Of a stretch of DNA of 34,285 bases, positions 1-9,301 are shown piece after piece; positions within the stretch are counted from its first letter, which is position 1; every line of letters begins with the position of its first letter. A program made the position numbers and the translations under genes. The DNA comes from Salinimicrobium sp. Lineage in GTDB: Bacteria > Bacteroidota > Bacteroidia > Flavobacteriales > Flavobacteriaceae. Below the pieces are notes generated by a model. That model did not search any database. It was not told where the DNA came from and was given only the letters and a program-made list of their open reading frames with translations. The stretch spans positions 1-34,285 of the forward strand of contig JAGXIM010000155.1 in assembly GCA_024635665.1 (NCBI GenBank), written 5' to 3'.

Positions 1-480
1 GACCCTCATATGTGGAATGTGCGTAGCGATCCCTACCAGGACCGACATAACAGCAGCCGAAGCCCCTAAAAGATAGGACCTCCCCAAACCCTGAAAGGCC
101 GGAAAAAGATTATAGCTGGCCATGTATACCAAAGCACCAAAGATAGCTCCCAAAAAGTAGAAATTCAGTAGCTTTTTTGGAGAGAAATAGTTCAGGAAGT
201 ATATCCCGGAAAAATATAATATTAGCATGTTTCCAAGAATATGCCACGGCCCGCTGTGCAAAAAAGCATATGTGATTATTGACCAGGGCTTTAAAAGGAA
301 CTCCCCCGGCTCCTTTGGAAACACGAACCATTCCAGGAGAAAATCGGACTCCAGCTGAAAAAGATAGGCCAGCGTTCCAAAAAAGAAAAACAGGACAAAA
401 ACAGCAACATTTACCGCAATTAGCTTTTCACTAACCGTCGCGGTTTTTAGCTTATATTTAAAGTTCTCAGAGCCTCTCAT
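1..480 (-). CDS. Rhomboid-family intramembrane serine protease, C-terminus truncated by window edge
   Basis: My translation from complement of 478-480 gives MRGSENFKYKLK...WHILGNMLILYFSG...LLGASAAVMSVLVG; HxxxN and GxSA rhomboid motifs with TM segments. Listed ORF 110..331 is a different frame. Confidence 0.88.
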   Translation of the reverse strand, partial: MRGSENFKYKLKTATVSEKLIAVNVAVFVLFFFFGTLAYLFQLESDFLLEWFVFPKEPGEFLLKPWSIITYAFLHSGPWHILGNMLILYFSGIYFLNYFSPKKLLNFYFLGAIFGALVYMASYNLFPAFQGLGRSYLLGASAAVMSVLVGIATHIPHMRV

Positions 481-1223
481 CAATCCCATCTATTTTGGTT
501 AAACTGGTTCTTTTTCCAGTACCACATCATTATAAACCCAAATAAGGCACCGCCAATGTGGGCAAAATGCGCAATTCCTCCGCCAAACAACGAGTAGCCT
601 GTGACCCCCGAAAACAAGTCAATTGCTATCAAGGCCGGTATAAAATACTTCGCCTTGATAGGCACCGGTACGAATAATAAGAATAACTCGACATTGGGGA
701 ACATCATTCCAAACGCCACCAGGATCCCATATATTGCCCCAGAAGCCCCTACCGCAGGAGTGTTATAGGAAGTATAGAATTCCCGCAACATATCCTGGGA
801 AACAGAATTTAAAATTGAAGTGGAATATTCCCCGGTTTCCAAAAGAGCTTGTATGGCCTGAGGTTCCATCCCCACCTCTAACAGTTCAGAATAACCCGCC
901 TGAAAGTGGTAATAATTCACCAAAGAATGAATGATTGCTGCTCCAATCCCTGCTGAAAAATAGAAGAAAATAAACTTATTTTTTCCAAGCACCTGTTCTA
1001 TGGGACTTCCAAAAGCCCAAAGTGCGTACATATTGAACAGGATGTGCATAAAACTACCATGCATAAACATATGGGTAAGCACCTGCCACACCCCAAAATT
1101 GTCATTTTTAAAGAACCAAAGGGAGAAATATTGATAGGCCTGCTCGCCAATCGTAAGTGTACCTATAAAAAATATGACATTAATGATCAAAAGAACCTTT
1201 ACGGTTTCAGTCATTCTTCCCAT
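480..1223 (-). CDS. Rhomboid-family intramembrane serine protease
   Basis: HILFNMYALWAFG, VGASGAIYGI and HFAHIGGALFGF motifs; stop overlaps the start of the next rhomboid by one base (TGATG). Confidence 0.93.
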   Translation of the reverse strand: MGRMTETVKVLLIINVIFFIGTLTIGEQAYQYFSLWFFKNDNFGVWQVLTHMFMHGSFMHILFNMYALWAFGSPIEQVLGKNKFIFFYFSAGIGAAIIHSLVNYYHFQAGYSELLEVGMEPQAIQALLETGEYSTSILNSVSQDMLREFYTSYNTPAVGASGAIYGILVAFGMMFPNVELFLLFVPVPIKAKYFIPALIAIDLFSGVTGYSLFGGGIAHFAHIGGALFGFIMMWYWKKNQFNQNRWD

Positions 1224-3077
1224 TTACATAAACTTTTTGTCTAATTCGTCAACGGTTAAAGTGATAAATATAGGTTTATTATACGGAGATAGAGATGAAT
1301 CCTTGCATGCAAACAAACTATTAACAATATTTTGTTGTTCTGCAGAATTTAGCGCTGTACCCGACTTTACAGCCATTCCCTTTGCCAGGGATTTCGACAG
1401 GGTATCGACCTGGGAGAACCCACTTCCAGGTACTTCATTCTCAAGATCAGACAAAAGTTGCTCCAACAGGATTGCCACTTCACTTTCGGAAATCAATGTA
1501 GGAATACCCGTTATTTCCACTGAATTTTTCTTCAATTCGGAAAAAATAAAGCCGGTATTTTCCAGCGATGCTTTTATCTCCTTAAGCAGTTCCATCTCAT
1601 TGGTCGAAAATTGCAACGCCAATGGAAAAAGTAATTGCTGGCTAACAGCCGATGTTACCGTAATGTTTTTTAGAAGTTCCTCGTACAAAATACGCGAATG
1701 TGCACGGTGCTGATCAATGACCAGAATCCCGCTTTTAAGCGTGGAAACTATATATTTCTTGTTCAACTGAAAGGTAGTCCCGCCAGCCTGTTTATCTTCG
1801 CTGCCTCCAAAAAGATTTCCAGTCACCTCTTCACTTTCAAATTCTACCTGGTCAAAAGAAGAAGCCCTTCCCTGTTCATTTTGTTCCAGGCCAGTGTACA
1901 TACTTTCCCAACTCGCAGCAGATCTGACTTTTCTATAATTTGATGAAGAATATCCTCCCAAAGTGTCATTTTTGAATGGATTAAAGTTCAGATCCACCTC
2001 TACTTTCGGAGGGGTCACACCCTTCTGTGAAAACCCGTAAGGCGTATCCATCGAGGAGTCGCGATCAAAATCCAAAACGGGTGCTACATTGAATTGTCCC
2101 AGACTGTGTTTGATCGCACTGCGCAAAATCGTATACAACGCATGTTCATCATCGAACTTGACTTCGGTCTTGGTGGGATGAATGTTTATATCAATGCTCT
2201 TGGGGTTCACGTCGAGGTATAAAAAATAACCTGGATAGGCTTTATCCTTCAGCAAACCTTCAAACGAGGCCACCACCGCATGGTTTAGGTACGGACTTTT
2301 TATAAAGCGATCATTCACGAAGAAAAATTGCTCGCCCCTACTACGCTTGGCAAATTCAGGTTTGCCAACGAAGCCGTGGATCTTGACAATTTCGGTTTCC
2401 TCTTCTACGGGTACCAGTTTTTCTTTTGTCTTTCCTCCAAAAATATTGACAATACGCTGTTTTAAATTCGACCCAGGAAGTTGAAAAAGCTCACTCCCAT
2501 TGTGGAACAGTGAAAACTGGATCCCGGGATGCGCAAGCGCTACACGTTGAAATTCGTCAATAATATGCCGTAATTCTACAGAATCGCTTTTCAGGAAATT
2601 CCTGCGCGCCGGAATGTTGTAAAACAGGTTCTTAACACAAATATTTGTTCCCTGAGGTGTCACACAAGGCTCTTGTGAAACTACTTCGCTGCCTTCAATT
2701 TTAATACAGGTTCCAATTTCATCTTCTTCCCGGCGGGTTTTTAGTTCTACATGTGCAATAGCCGCAATGGAAGCAAGCGCTTCCCCTCGAAAGCCTTTGG
2801 TTCGTAAACTAAAAAGATCTTCTGCTGAATTTATTTTTGAAGTGGCATGACGTTCAAAACTAAGCCTCGCATCTGTGAGGCTCATCCCATTTCCATTATC
2901 GGTTACCTGAATAAGTATTTTTCCGGCTTCCTTGACCAAAACCCTGATCTGACTAGCGCCGGCGTCAATAGAATTTTCCAGCAATTCCTTGATGACCGAA
3001 GCCGGCCGCTGCACCACCTCCCCCGCAGCTATTTGATTGGCAACATGATCTGGCAAGAGATGAATAACATCGGTCAT
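1224..3077 (-). CDS. mutL: DNA mismatch repair protein MutL
   Basis: N-terminal GHKL motifs IAAGEVVQRPASVIKELLENSIDAGA, DNGNGM, TKGFRGEALASI; C-terminal dimerisation domain. Confidence 0.97.
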   Translation of the reverse strand: MTDVIHLLPDHVANQIAAGEVVQRPASVIKELLENSIDAGASQIRVLVKEAGKILIQVTDNGNGMSLTDARLSFERHATSKINSAEDLFSLRTKGFRGEALASIAAIAHVELKTRREEDEIGTCIKIEGSEVVSQEPCVTPQGTNICVKNLFYNIPARRNFLKSDSVELRHIIDEFQRVALAHPGIQFSLFHNGSELFQLPGSNLKQRIVNIFGGKTKEKLVPVEEETEIVKIHGFVGKPEFAKRSRGEQFFFVNDRFIKSPYLNHAVVASFEGLLKDKAYPGYFLYLDVNPKSIDINIHPTKTEVKFDDEHALYTILRSAIKHSLGQFNVAPVLDFDRDSSMDTPYGFSQKGVTPPKVEVDLNFNPFKNDTLGGYSSSNYRKVRSAASWESMYTGLEQNEQGRASSFDQVEFESEEVTGNLFGGSEDKQAGGTTFQLNKKYIVSTLKSGILVIDQHRAHSRILYEELLKNITVTSAVSQQLLFPLALQFSTNEMELLKEIKASLENTGFIFSELKKNSVEITGIPTLISESEVAILLEQLLSDLENEVPGSGFSQVDTLSKSLAKGMAVKSGTALNSAEQQNIVNSLFACKDSSLSPYNKPIFITLTVDELDKKFM

Positions 3078-3080
3078 TTC

Positions 3081-3371
3081 TTATGGATTGGTAAAAATAG
3101 AAAGATCAAAATCTATGATCCACAAGAAGATAAGTATTAGCACAGCAGCTATTACCAGCACCCGGCTATTGATTTCACGGTTGCCCCTGTTCCGGCTATT
3201 ACTGCGTGCTTCTGCCCATTGGGCGCCAAAATCCCCTGCATTCGTCATCTCTTTATATTTCGTGAATTTAGAGTCGAAGCTGTAGATATTGCCGCCATCT
3301 TTGCCCTTATAGTACCGCGGGGTATAGTTGTACCGCTGGTTTTTTCTAGCTTTATAGAAGTTGATTTTCAA
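3081..3371 (-). CDS. Small conserved-looking protein with C-terminal transmembrane segment
   Basis: ORF in line with mutL (3-bp gap), single TM near C-terminus (VLVIAAVLILIFLWII), TATTTTTG promoter-like element upstream. Confidence 0.75.
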   Translation of the reverse strand: MKINFYKARKNQRYNYTPRYYKGKDGGNIYSFDSKFTKYKEMTNAGDFGAQWAEARSNSRNRGNREINSRVLVIAAVLILIFLWIIDFDLSIFTNP

Positions 3372-3483
3372 AACGTTGATCTTTATTTTCCGGAAACACC
3401 AAAATTACTCAAAATGACCAAGATTTCCGAAGTTTAGGTGGCTAATCTAACAACTACAAAAATAGTGCCGTGGGGATGGCATT

Positions 3484-3981
3484 TTAGAGACGGGAGTCTT
3501 TGCGCAGTTGTGCCATCTTAATGGCCGCAACGGCGGCTTCTGCACCTTTGTTACCGTGTTTTCCACCAGAACGGTCAATCGCCTGCTGCATATTTTGGTC
3601 TGTGAGCACACAAAAAATTACAGGAATGTCGCTTTGGACATTGAGGTCTTTTATGCCCTGGGAAACTGCCTGGCAAACAAAATCAAAGTGCCTGGTCTCC
3701 CCTTCTATCACGCTGCCAATGGCAATAATAGCATCCAGCATATCGTAACTTTCCTGCATTTTTTTACAGCCGTAGACCAGCTCGAAACTTCCGGGAACGT
3801 TCCAGCGGACAATTTTTCTTTCCAAAACCTCATTTTCCAATAGCACCTCAATTGCCCCCTTACAAAGGTTTTCGGTAATGGAATCGTTCCATTCAGAAAC
3901 AACGATCCCAAACCTGAATTCCTTCGCGTTTGGGACTTTGTTCTTATCGTACTTAGAAAGGTTTTTTCCTTTAGTTGCCAT
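3484..3981 (-). CDS. ribH: 6,7-dimethyl-8-ribityllumazine synthase
   Basis: RFGIVVSEWN, VPGSFELVYGCKKM, AIGSVIEGETRHFDFVCQAVSQGI, GNKGAEAA. Confidence 0.97.
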   Translation of the reverse strand: MATKGKNLSKYDKNKVPNAKEFRFGIVVSEWNDSITENLCKGAIEVLLENEVLERKIVRWNVPGSFELVYGCKKMQESYDMLDAIIAIGSVIEGETRHFDFVCQAVSQGIKDLNVQSDIPVIFCVLTDQNMQQAIDRSGGKHGNKGAEAAVAAIKMAQLRKDSRL

Positions 3982-3987
3982 AATAAA

Positions 3988-4758
3988 TTATTGCATTGCC
4001 TGTGCCTGCCCCAAATAAATCTCCACATTATCGGCTTCGGGAGAATCAGGGAATTCATTTTTTATCCTCAAAAGGTGCTTTTCAGCAGTATCCCCTTCCC
4101 CTAACTGGATCGCCACAACAGCTGCTTTCATCAGGAATTTGGGTGCAGTGAAATTATTGGTTCGAATATTGGCAGCCTCCTCATAATAATCCAGTGCCTC
4201 CTCTGGTTGGTCTAGCTGAAGGAACGCATCGCCAATCCCACCTTTGGCCAAAGGTGCCAAAATCTCATCATCGCTCTTAAAATCGTCCAGGTTATCAATG
4301 GCTTGCTGATATTGGTTTGTTCTCAAGTAAGCCATCCCCGCGTAATAACGGGCAAGTTTCCCAGCATTGGTACCACCGTAGTTGTCTATTATGTCTGTGA
4401 AACCGTATTTCCCTTCTCCTCCAGTGAGGGCAAGCGTATAAAGCGAATCACTTTCGGCTCCAGAAGCATTTAAAGCATTTTCAAAATATTGCTGCGCCTG
4501 GAACATTTCATTAGCGGCTTCAGTCTCTTTTGGCTCCTGAATGAACTCTTCATAGGCAAGGTATCCAAGGATGACCACAGCGGCAACGCCGATTATGACG
4601 AAAATGTATTTTTGGTTTTTCGCAACCCAGGCCTCTGTTCTACCCGCGCCTTCATCCAGTGAGTTAAAGACTCCTGCTGTTGTTGACTCGTCTTCAACCT
4701 TTCTTTGTTGCTCTTCCTTACTGTTCGGCTTATGTCCTCTCTTCTTGTACGTTGCCAT
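3988..4758 (-). CDS. Membrane-anchored tetratricopeptide-repeat protein
   Basis: One N-terminal TM (YIFVIIGVAAVVILGYLAY) followed by TPR-like helices (YYAGMAYLRTNQYQQAIDNLDDF, GDAFLQLDQPEEALDYYEEAA). Confidence 0.85.
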   Translation of the reverse strand: MATYKKRGHKPNSKEEQQRKVEDESTTAGVFNSLDEGAGRTEAWVAKNQKYIFVIIGVAAVVILGYLAYEEFIQEPKETEAANEMFQAQQYFENALNASGAESDSLYTLALTGGEGKYGFTDIIDNYGGTNAGKLARYYAGMAYLRTNQYQQAIDNLDDFKSDDEILAPLAKGGIGDAFLQLDQPEEALDYYEEAANIRTNNFTAPKFLMKAAVVAIQLGEGDTAEKHLLRIKNEFPDSPEADNVEIYLGQAQAMQ

Positions 4759-4906
4759 AAAAAATTGTTAATTGAAGGGCAAAAATAGGATTTTTCTTTA
4801 AAATTAAAAGGGAAAAAAATTGTTTATTTATCCTAATTTGCACCAGCCTTAGGCTTCAAAACTTCAATTTTTTCGGCAAGTCTAAATTTCTGAATTACAA
4901 GTATTT

Positions 4907-5986
4907 ATGTTTCTTAAAACCCTTTCTTTACTGAATTATAAGAATTTTGATTCGGTTAATTTTGATTTTGACCGAAAAATAAATTGCCTGGTGGGCAATA
5001 ACGGGGTGGGAAAAACCAATGTTTTGGACAGTATTTACCACCTCTCCTTCGGAAAAAGCTATTTCAATCCTATCACCAGCCAAAATATAAACCACGATGC
5101 CGAATTTTTTGTGGTGGACGGCCTTTTTGAAAAGCAAGAACGGGAAGAACAAATCATTGTAAGTGCCAAACGAGGCCAGAAAAAGGTAATCAAAAGGAAC
5201 AACAAGCCTTACGAGAAATTCAGTGAGCATATTGGGTTTATTCCCACCGTGATCATTTCCCCGGCAGACCGCGATTTGATCATCGAAGGCAGTGAGACCC
5301 GTAGGAAATTTGTCGACGGGGTGATTTCCCAAAGTGACAACCAATACCTCAACACACTTATCAACTACGGAAAGATCCTCGCTCAGCGAAATTCCCTGCT
5401 GAAGCATTTCGCGGCAAACCAAAGTTTTGACAGGGACACCCTTTCAATTTATGACCAGCAACTGGAAAATTTTGGAAAGGTCTTGCACAAGAAAAGAAAG
5501 CAATTCTTAGAGGTTTTTATTCCCATTTTTCAGAAACGCTACGCGACCATCAGCAATGAACGGGAGGAAGTTTCGGTTTCCTATAAAAGTCAGCTGGAAG
5601 AACAGGATCTGGGCAGCCTGCTCCAGGAAAACCTGAATAAAGACCGTGCTTTGCAGTACACCAGCGTTGGGACCCATAAAGATGACCTTAGTTTTGAAAT
5701 TTCCGGTCATCCCATTAAAAAATTCGGGTCCCAGGGACAGCAAAAATCTTTTCTCATTGCTTTAAAGCTCGCCCAGTTTGATTTTATTAAAGACCTCAGC
5801 AAGGTTTCCCCAATCCTGTTGATGGATGACATTTTTGATAAACTCGATGAAAACCGGGTGGCACATATTGTGGATCTAGTGGCTACAAATGAGCTCGGGC
5901 AACTTTTTATTAGCGACACCCATGGCGATCGCACCGAAAAAGTAGTAAAAGAAACCGGCCAAACCTATAAAATGTTCAACCTGTGA
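4907..5986 (+). CDS. recF: DNA replication/repair protein RecF
   Basis: Walker [25 protein letters not shown], signature FGSQGQQKS, Walker [14 protein letters not shown]. Confidence 0.96.
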   Translation: MFLKTLSLLNYKNFDSVNFDFDRKINCLVGNNGVGKTNVLDSIYHLSFGKSYFNPITSQNINHDAEFFVVDGLFEKQEREEQIIVSAKRGQKKVIKRNNKPYEKFSEHIGFIPTVIISPADRDLIIEGSETRRKFVDGVISQSDNQYLNTLINYGKILAQRNSLLKHFAANQSFDRDTLSIYDQQLENFGKVLHKKRKQFLEVFIPIFQKRYATISNEREEVSVSYKSQLEEQDLGSLLQENLNKDRALQYTSVGTHKDDLSFEISGHPIKKFGSQGQQKSFLIALKLAQFDFIKDLSKVSPILLMDDIFDKLDENRVAHIVDLVATNELGQLFISDTHGDRTEKVVKETGQTYKMFNL

Positions 5987-6417
5987 AAAAGACAGTTTTT
6001 TCCATATTCCTCCTGATATTTTTAAGTGGGTGCGATTTTCGTTCCCCTCAGGAAAAAATTGATAACCTAAACGGCTATTGGGAGATCCAAAAAGCCGATT
6101 TACCACAAGGAATTTCTAAGGAATTCCGTTACAGCGAACTGGTGGATTACATCCAGGTGGAGGAAAATAAAGGTTTCCGAAAAAAAGTGCGGCCACAGCT
6201 GGGCGGAAGCTTCATTTCTTCGGAAGACCAGGAAAATTTTTCGGTTAAAGTTGAAAATGACAGCATAAATTTGTACTATACCACTCCCTACGATCAGTGG
6301 AAAGAAACCGTGGTTTCTTCCGAAGAAGACGAGCTAAAGATCCTCAATTCACGTGGGATCCTTTACACCTACAAACGATTTACACCTTATTCAAGCGACT
6401 ATGGCAAAGAGAATTAA
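5983..6417 (+). CDS. Small putative lipoprotein, lipocalin-like (weak)
   Basis: GTG start overlaps recF stop by 4 bp; lipobox [19 protein letters not shown] resembles lipocalin-like NGxW opening. Confidence 0.75.
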   Translation: MKKTVFSIFLLIFLSGCDFRSPQEKIDNLNGYWEIQKADLPQGISKEFRYSELVDYIQVEENKGFRKKVRPQLGGSFISSEDQENFSVKVENDSINLYYTTPYDQWKETVVSSEEDELKILNSRGILYTYKRFTPYSSDYGKEN

Positions 6418-6697
6418 CGACCACAAAAGCATTAGCGAAGCCCTGCAGGAGTTTGTTAGCGACCATAAATTGCAAAAAGGGCTGGACAAGGTGAATGTGA
6501 AAGACGTTTGGAACAGCCAGATGGGACCTGCCATTGAAAAATATACCACCGCGATCAAACTTGAAAAAGATGTGCTCTATGTACAGTTAAATTCTTCGGT
6601 TTTGAGGGAAGAACTGGGTTACGGCAAAGAAAAGATCGTTAGGATGCTCAACAAGGAGCTGGGAAAAGAATTGATAAGAAAGCTCATTTTACGATAA
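6401..6697 (+). CDS. DUF721 / DciA-like protein
   Basis: [49 protein letters not shown]; true start probably ATG 6401, not the GTG at 6353; adjacent to recF. Confidence 0.85.
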   Translation: MAKRINDHKSISEALQEFVSDHKLQKGLDKVNVKDVWNSQMGPAIEKYTTAIKLEKDVLYVQLNSSVLREELGYGKEKIVRMLNKELGKELIRKLILR

Positions 6698-6823
6698 GCT
6701 GTTTTTAAATTTCACTTTTTTTTCTTCGGAAGCTTTCTTCTTCCAATCTTAATCCTGCCTCAGCTTTCCTGAATTATTCCAGCAGCATTCCTTCCAAAAA
6801 GGGCATTTTTTCCTTATATTATT

Positions 6824-7492
6824 ATGGAATTTCTTAAACTATTTGAGATGACGACAAAGCAGGAAATGATCGAGAAACAACTAAAGGGTCGAAATATTTC
6901 CGCTCCGCAAGTATTGCAGGCTATGGCCGAGGTGGACCGCTCCCTTTTTGTGCCCGAAGATATGCAGGACAAAGCTTATGAAGACCGCCCACTGCCAATT
7001 GGCAAAGACCAAACCATAAGTCAGCCCTATATTGTTGCCTACATGGCCGAAGAACTTGAGCTTAAAAAAACTGATAAAGTCCTGGAAGTGGGAACAGGTT
7101 GCGGCTACAATGCGGCTGTTATTTCCCGCCTGGTATCACAGGTGTACAGCGTGGAAATCATTGAATGGCTTGCAGCGCTCGCCAAAGAAAATCTGGCCAG
7201 GACAGATTATGATAACATCAGCATCCGGCATGGTGACGGATATTCGGGCTGGAAGGAAGAAGCCCCTTTTGATGCCATTTTACTAACTGCCGCACCCGTA
7301 GCCATTCCCAAACCTTTAAAAGATCAACTCAAAATCGGCGGAAAGATTCTGGCGCCGGTTGGAAGGATCAATCAGGAATTGGTTCTCCTGAAAAAAACCG
7401 GGGAAGAAACTTTTGAAGAGAAAAAACTGTTGCCCGTACGCTTCGTTCCTATGACCGGAAGGGCAGACAAAGGTGGGTCTTATGGAAAATAA
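6824..7492 (+). CDS. pcm: Protein-L-isoaspartate O-methyltransferase
   Basis: GKDQTISQPYIVAYMAE and VLEVGTGCGYNAAVIS SAM motif; alternative start ATG 6848 (MTTKQEMIEKQL). Confidence 0.95.
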   Translation: MEFLKLFEMTTKQEMIEKQLKGRNISAPQVLQAMAEVDRSLFVPEDMQDKAYEDRPLPIGKDQTISQPYIVAYMAEELELKKTDKVLEVGTGCGYNAAVISRLVSQVYSVEIIEWLAALAKENLARTDYDNISIRHGDGYSGWKEEAPFDAILLTAAPVAIPKPLKDQLKIGGKILAPVGRINQELVLLKKTGEETFEEKKLLPVRFVPMTGRADKGGSYGK

Positions 7493-8639
7493 CAGCATAG
7501 GCACAAATATTCGGGAAGCCCAAAACCTGCTCGAGGATTTCGCCAACAGGACCGGGGTTTCAGGAAAAGAAGGAGATCCTGCCATCCGCTATTTATGGAC
7601 CGATGCTTTTGCGGTACAGGCTTTTTTTGGCCTCCACAAGATCTTCGAAGAAGAAAAATATAAGAATTGGGCGCTGAAGTTGATCGACCTGGTTCATGAA
7701 CATTTAGGAAAACACCATCCGCAGGATGAGCGCGAGGGCTGGATAAGCGGATTAATTGCTGAAAAAGGCCAACTACACCCCACCGTTGGCGGTTTGCGGA
7801 TTGGTAAAAAACTTTCCGAACGACAGAATGACGAATCCTATAACTCACAACTGGAATGGGAGCGGGATGGGCAATATTTCCATTACCTCACAAGATGGAT
7901 CACTGCCTTGTTACAGGCAAAAGCCGAAACCGGGGAAAGCAAATACGCCACCTATGCAGCAGAATTGATGTTGGCTGCCGGGAAATTTGTTTATCAGGTG
8001 GGGTCTGCGCCTTCCATGTACTGGAAAATGAACACCGAACTTTCCAGGTCCCTGGTAGCAAGTACGGGAGCACATGATCCTCTGGAAGGGCTGGTTTGTG
8101 TGAAAAGTATCCAGGCTGCCTTGCCGGAAAATATGAAAGAACTGGATGCTCTGGGCAATCAATTCCGAATTATGTGCGAGCAACAGAATTGGGAAACTTC
8201 AGATTCTTTGGGGATTGGCGGACTTTTACTAAATACCCTGCGATCTGCGCTTCTGGCAAGCGAAAAAATTTCATTGCCAGCTTCCATCAAACCAGAAAAA
8301 TTGTTGGAGGAAAGTATTTCGAGTTTCAACATGTTTTCAGAAGTTTATAATAAGAACGAAAGCGCCAGGAGAAGATTGGCTTTCAGAGAGTGCGGACTAA
8401 GTTTAGGGTTGCATGCACTTTTGGGAATGAAAGATCAAATAAAGACACCAAATCTTCAGCTGGGAAAATTGGAAGCATACCAGCCTCTTGCCAGGGAAAT
8501 AGAATCTTTTTGGCTAGATTCCAACCATCAAAAGTCCCCAACCTGGAATGATCACCACGATATAAATGCAGTCTCGCTGGCCTCGAGCTTAATTGCCCAG
8601 GAGGATGCGGCGGCTTTTTCAGGAATTCGGGAGAAGTAA
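7482..8639 (+). CDS. Uncharacterised soluble alpha-helical protein, possible alpha/alpha-toroid (glycosidase-like) fold
   Basis: ATG 7482 overlaps pcm by 11 bp; helical repeats with aromatic/His motifs (LWTDAFAVQAFFGLHKIFEE, WERDGQYFHYLTRWITALLQA, FRECGLSLGLHALLG); no signal peptide. Confidence 0.8.
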   Translation: MENNSIGTNIREAQNLLEDFANRTGVSGKEGDPAIRYLWTDAFAVQAFFGLHKIFEEEKYKNWALKLIDLVHEHLGKHHPQDEREGWISGLIAEKGQLHPTVGGLRIGKKLSERQNDESYNSQLEWERDGQYFHYLTRWITALLQAKAETGESKYATYAAELMLAAGKFVYQVGSAPSMYWKMNTELSRSLVASTGAHDPLEGLVCVKSIQAALPENMKELDALGNQFRIMCEQQNWETSDSLGIGGLLLNTLRSALLASEKISLPASIKPEKLLEESISSFNMFSEVYNKNESARRRLAFRECGLSLGLHALLGMKDQIKTPNLQLGKLEAYQPLAREIESFWLDSNHQKSPTWNDHHDINAVSLASSLIAQEDAAAFSGIREK

Positions 8640-8646
8640 AAAAAGA

Positions 8647-8672
8647 AAAAACCACCCAAAAAGGTGGTTTTT
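8647..8672. terminator. Bidirectional rho-independent-type terminator between convergent genes
   Basis: aaaaaccacc-caaaaa-ggtggttttt, 10-bp perfect stem with A and T tracts. Confidence 0.85.
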
Positions 8673-8694
8673 GAAGAATATTTTTGAGCTGTAA

Positions 8695-9114
8695 CTAGAA
8701 AATTTCTCTTCCGGCAAAATGGAAAGCACCTTCAATTTGTGCATTTTCATCGCTATCACTTCCGTGAACAGCATTTTCACCAATAGAATCGGCATATTTT
8801 TTCCGGATGGTTCCTTCAGCAGCATCTTCGGGATTTGTAGCACCAATAAGGGTCCTAAAATCTTCGACCGCATGCTCTTTTTCAAGTATAGCAGCCACAA
8901 CTGGACCACGGGTCATGAATTCCACCAATTCGCCAAAGAAAGGACGCTCATTGTGAACCTCATAGAATTTTTCGGCATCACGACGGGTCATCTGGGTAAG
9001 TTTCATGGCCACAATCTTAAATCCTGAAGCAGAGATTTGCTCTAAAATAGCTCCAATGTGTCCTTTTTCCACTGCATCGGGCTTTAACATGGTGAAAGTT
9101 CTATTTCCTGCCAT
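8695..9114 (-). CDS. ndk: Nucleoside-diphosphate kinase
   Basis: [60 protein letters not shown]. Confidence 0.97.
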   Translation of the reverse strand: MAGNRTFTMLKPDAVEKGHIGAILEQISASGFKIVAMKLTQMTRRDAEKFYEVHNERPFFGELVEFMTRGPVVAAILEKEHAVEDFRTLIGATNPEDAAEGTIRKKYADSIGENAVHGSDSDENAQIEGAFHFAGREIF

Positions 9115-9139
9115 TATTTCAACTTTTTTAATTTGGCAG

Positions 9140-9170
9140 CAAAAATAGTCAATTCAGGGGCATTTTCAAC
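9140..9170 (-). promoter_or_regulatory. Bacteroidota-type promoter for ndk
   Basis: On minus strand GTTG - 19 nt - TATTTTTG (matches TTTG-N19-20-TAnnTTTG pattern), 9140-9147 is the -7 element. Confidence 0.7.
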
Positions 9171-9301
9171 CAAGAAAACCGTTTAAGAATATCACATGCA
9201 TCTAAAAACCAAAAATCTTGCTGGATTTTGCCATTTTTGGAACTTCAGAAATAAAATCCTCCGGTTTTTAAATCTTTAAATTATCAATATCTTCGCCCTC
9301 T

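Noticed and set aside
1174-1713. 179-aa plus-strand ORF overlapping mutL
   Set aside because: Antisense to mutL; Ser/Phe-rich translation typical of a shadow ORF.
3457-3481. Possible terminator (GCCATCCCCACGGC) after ribH on the minus strand
   Set aside because: Only 3-4 bp of stem and no strong T tract; the nearby TATTTTTG at 3457-3464 is better read as a promoter element for the 3371-mutL operon.
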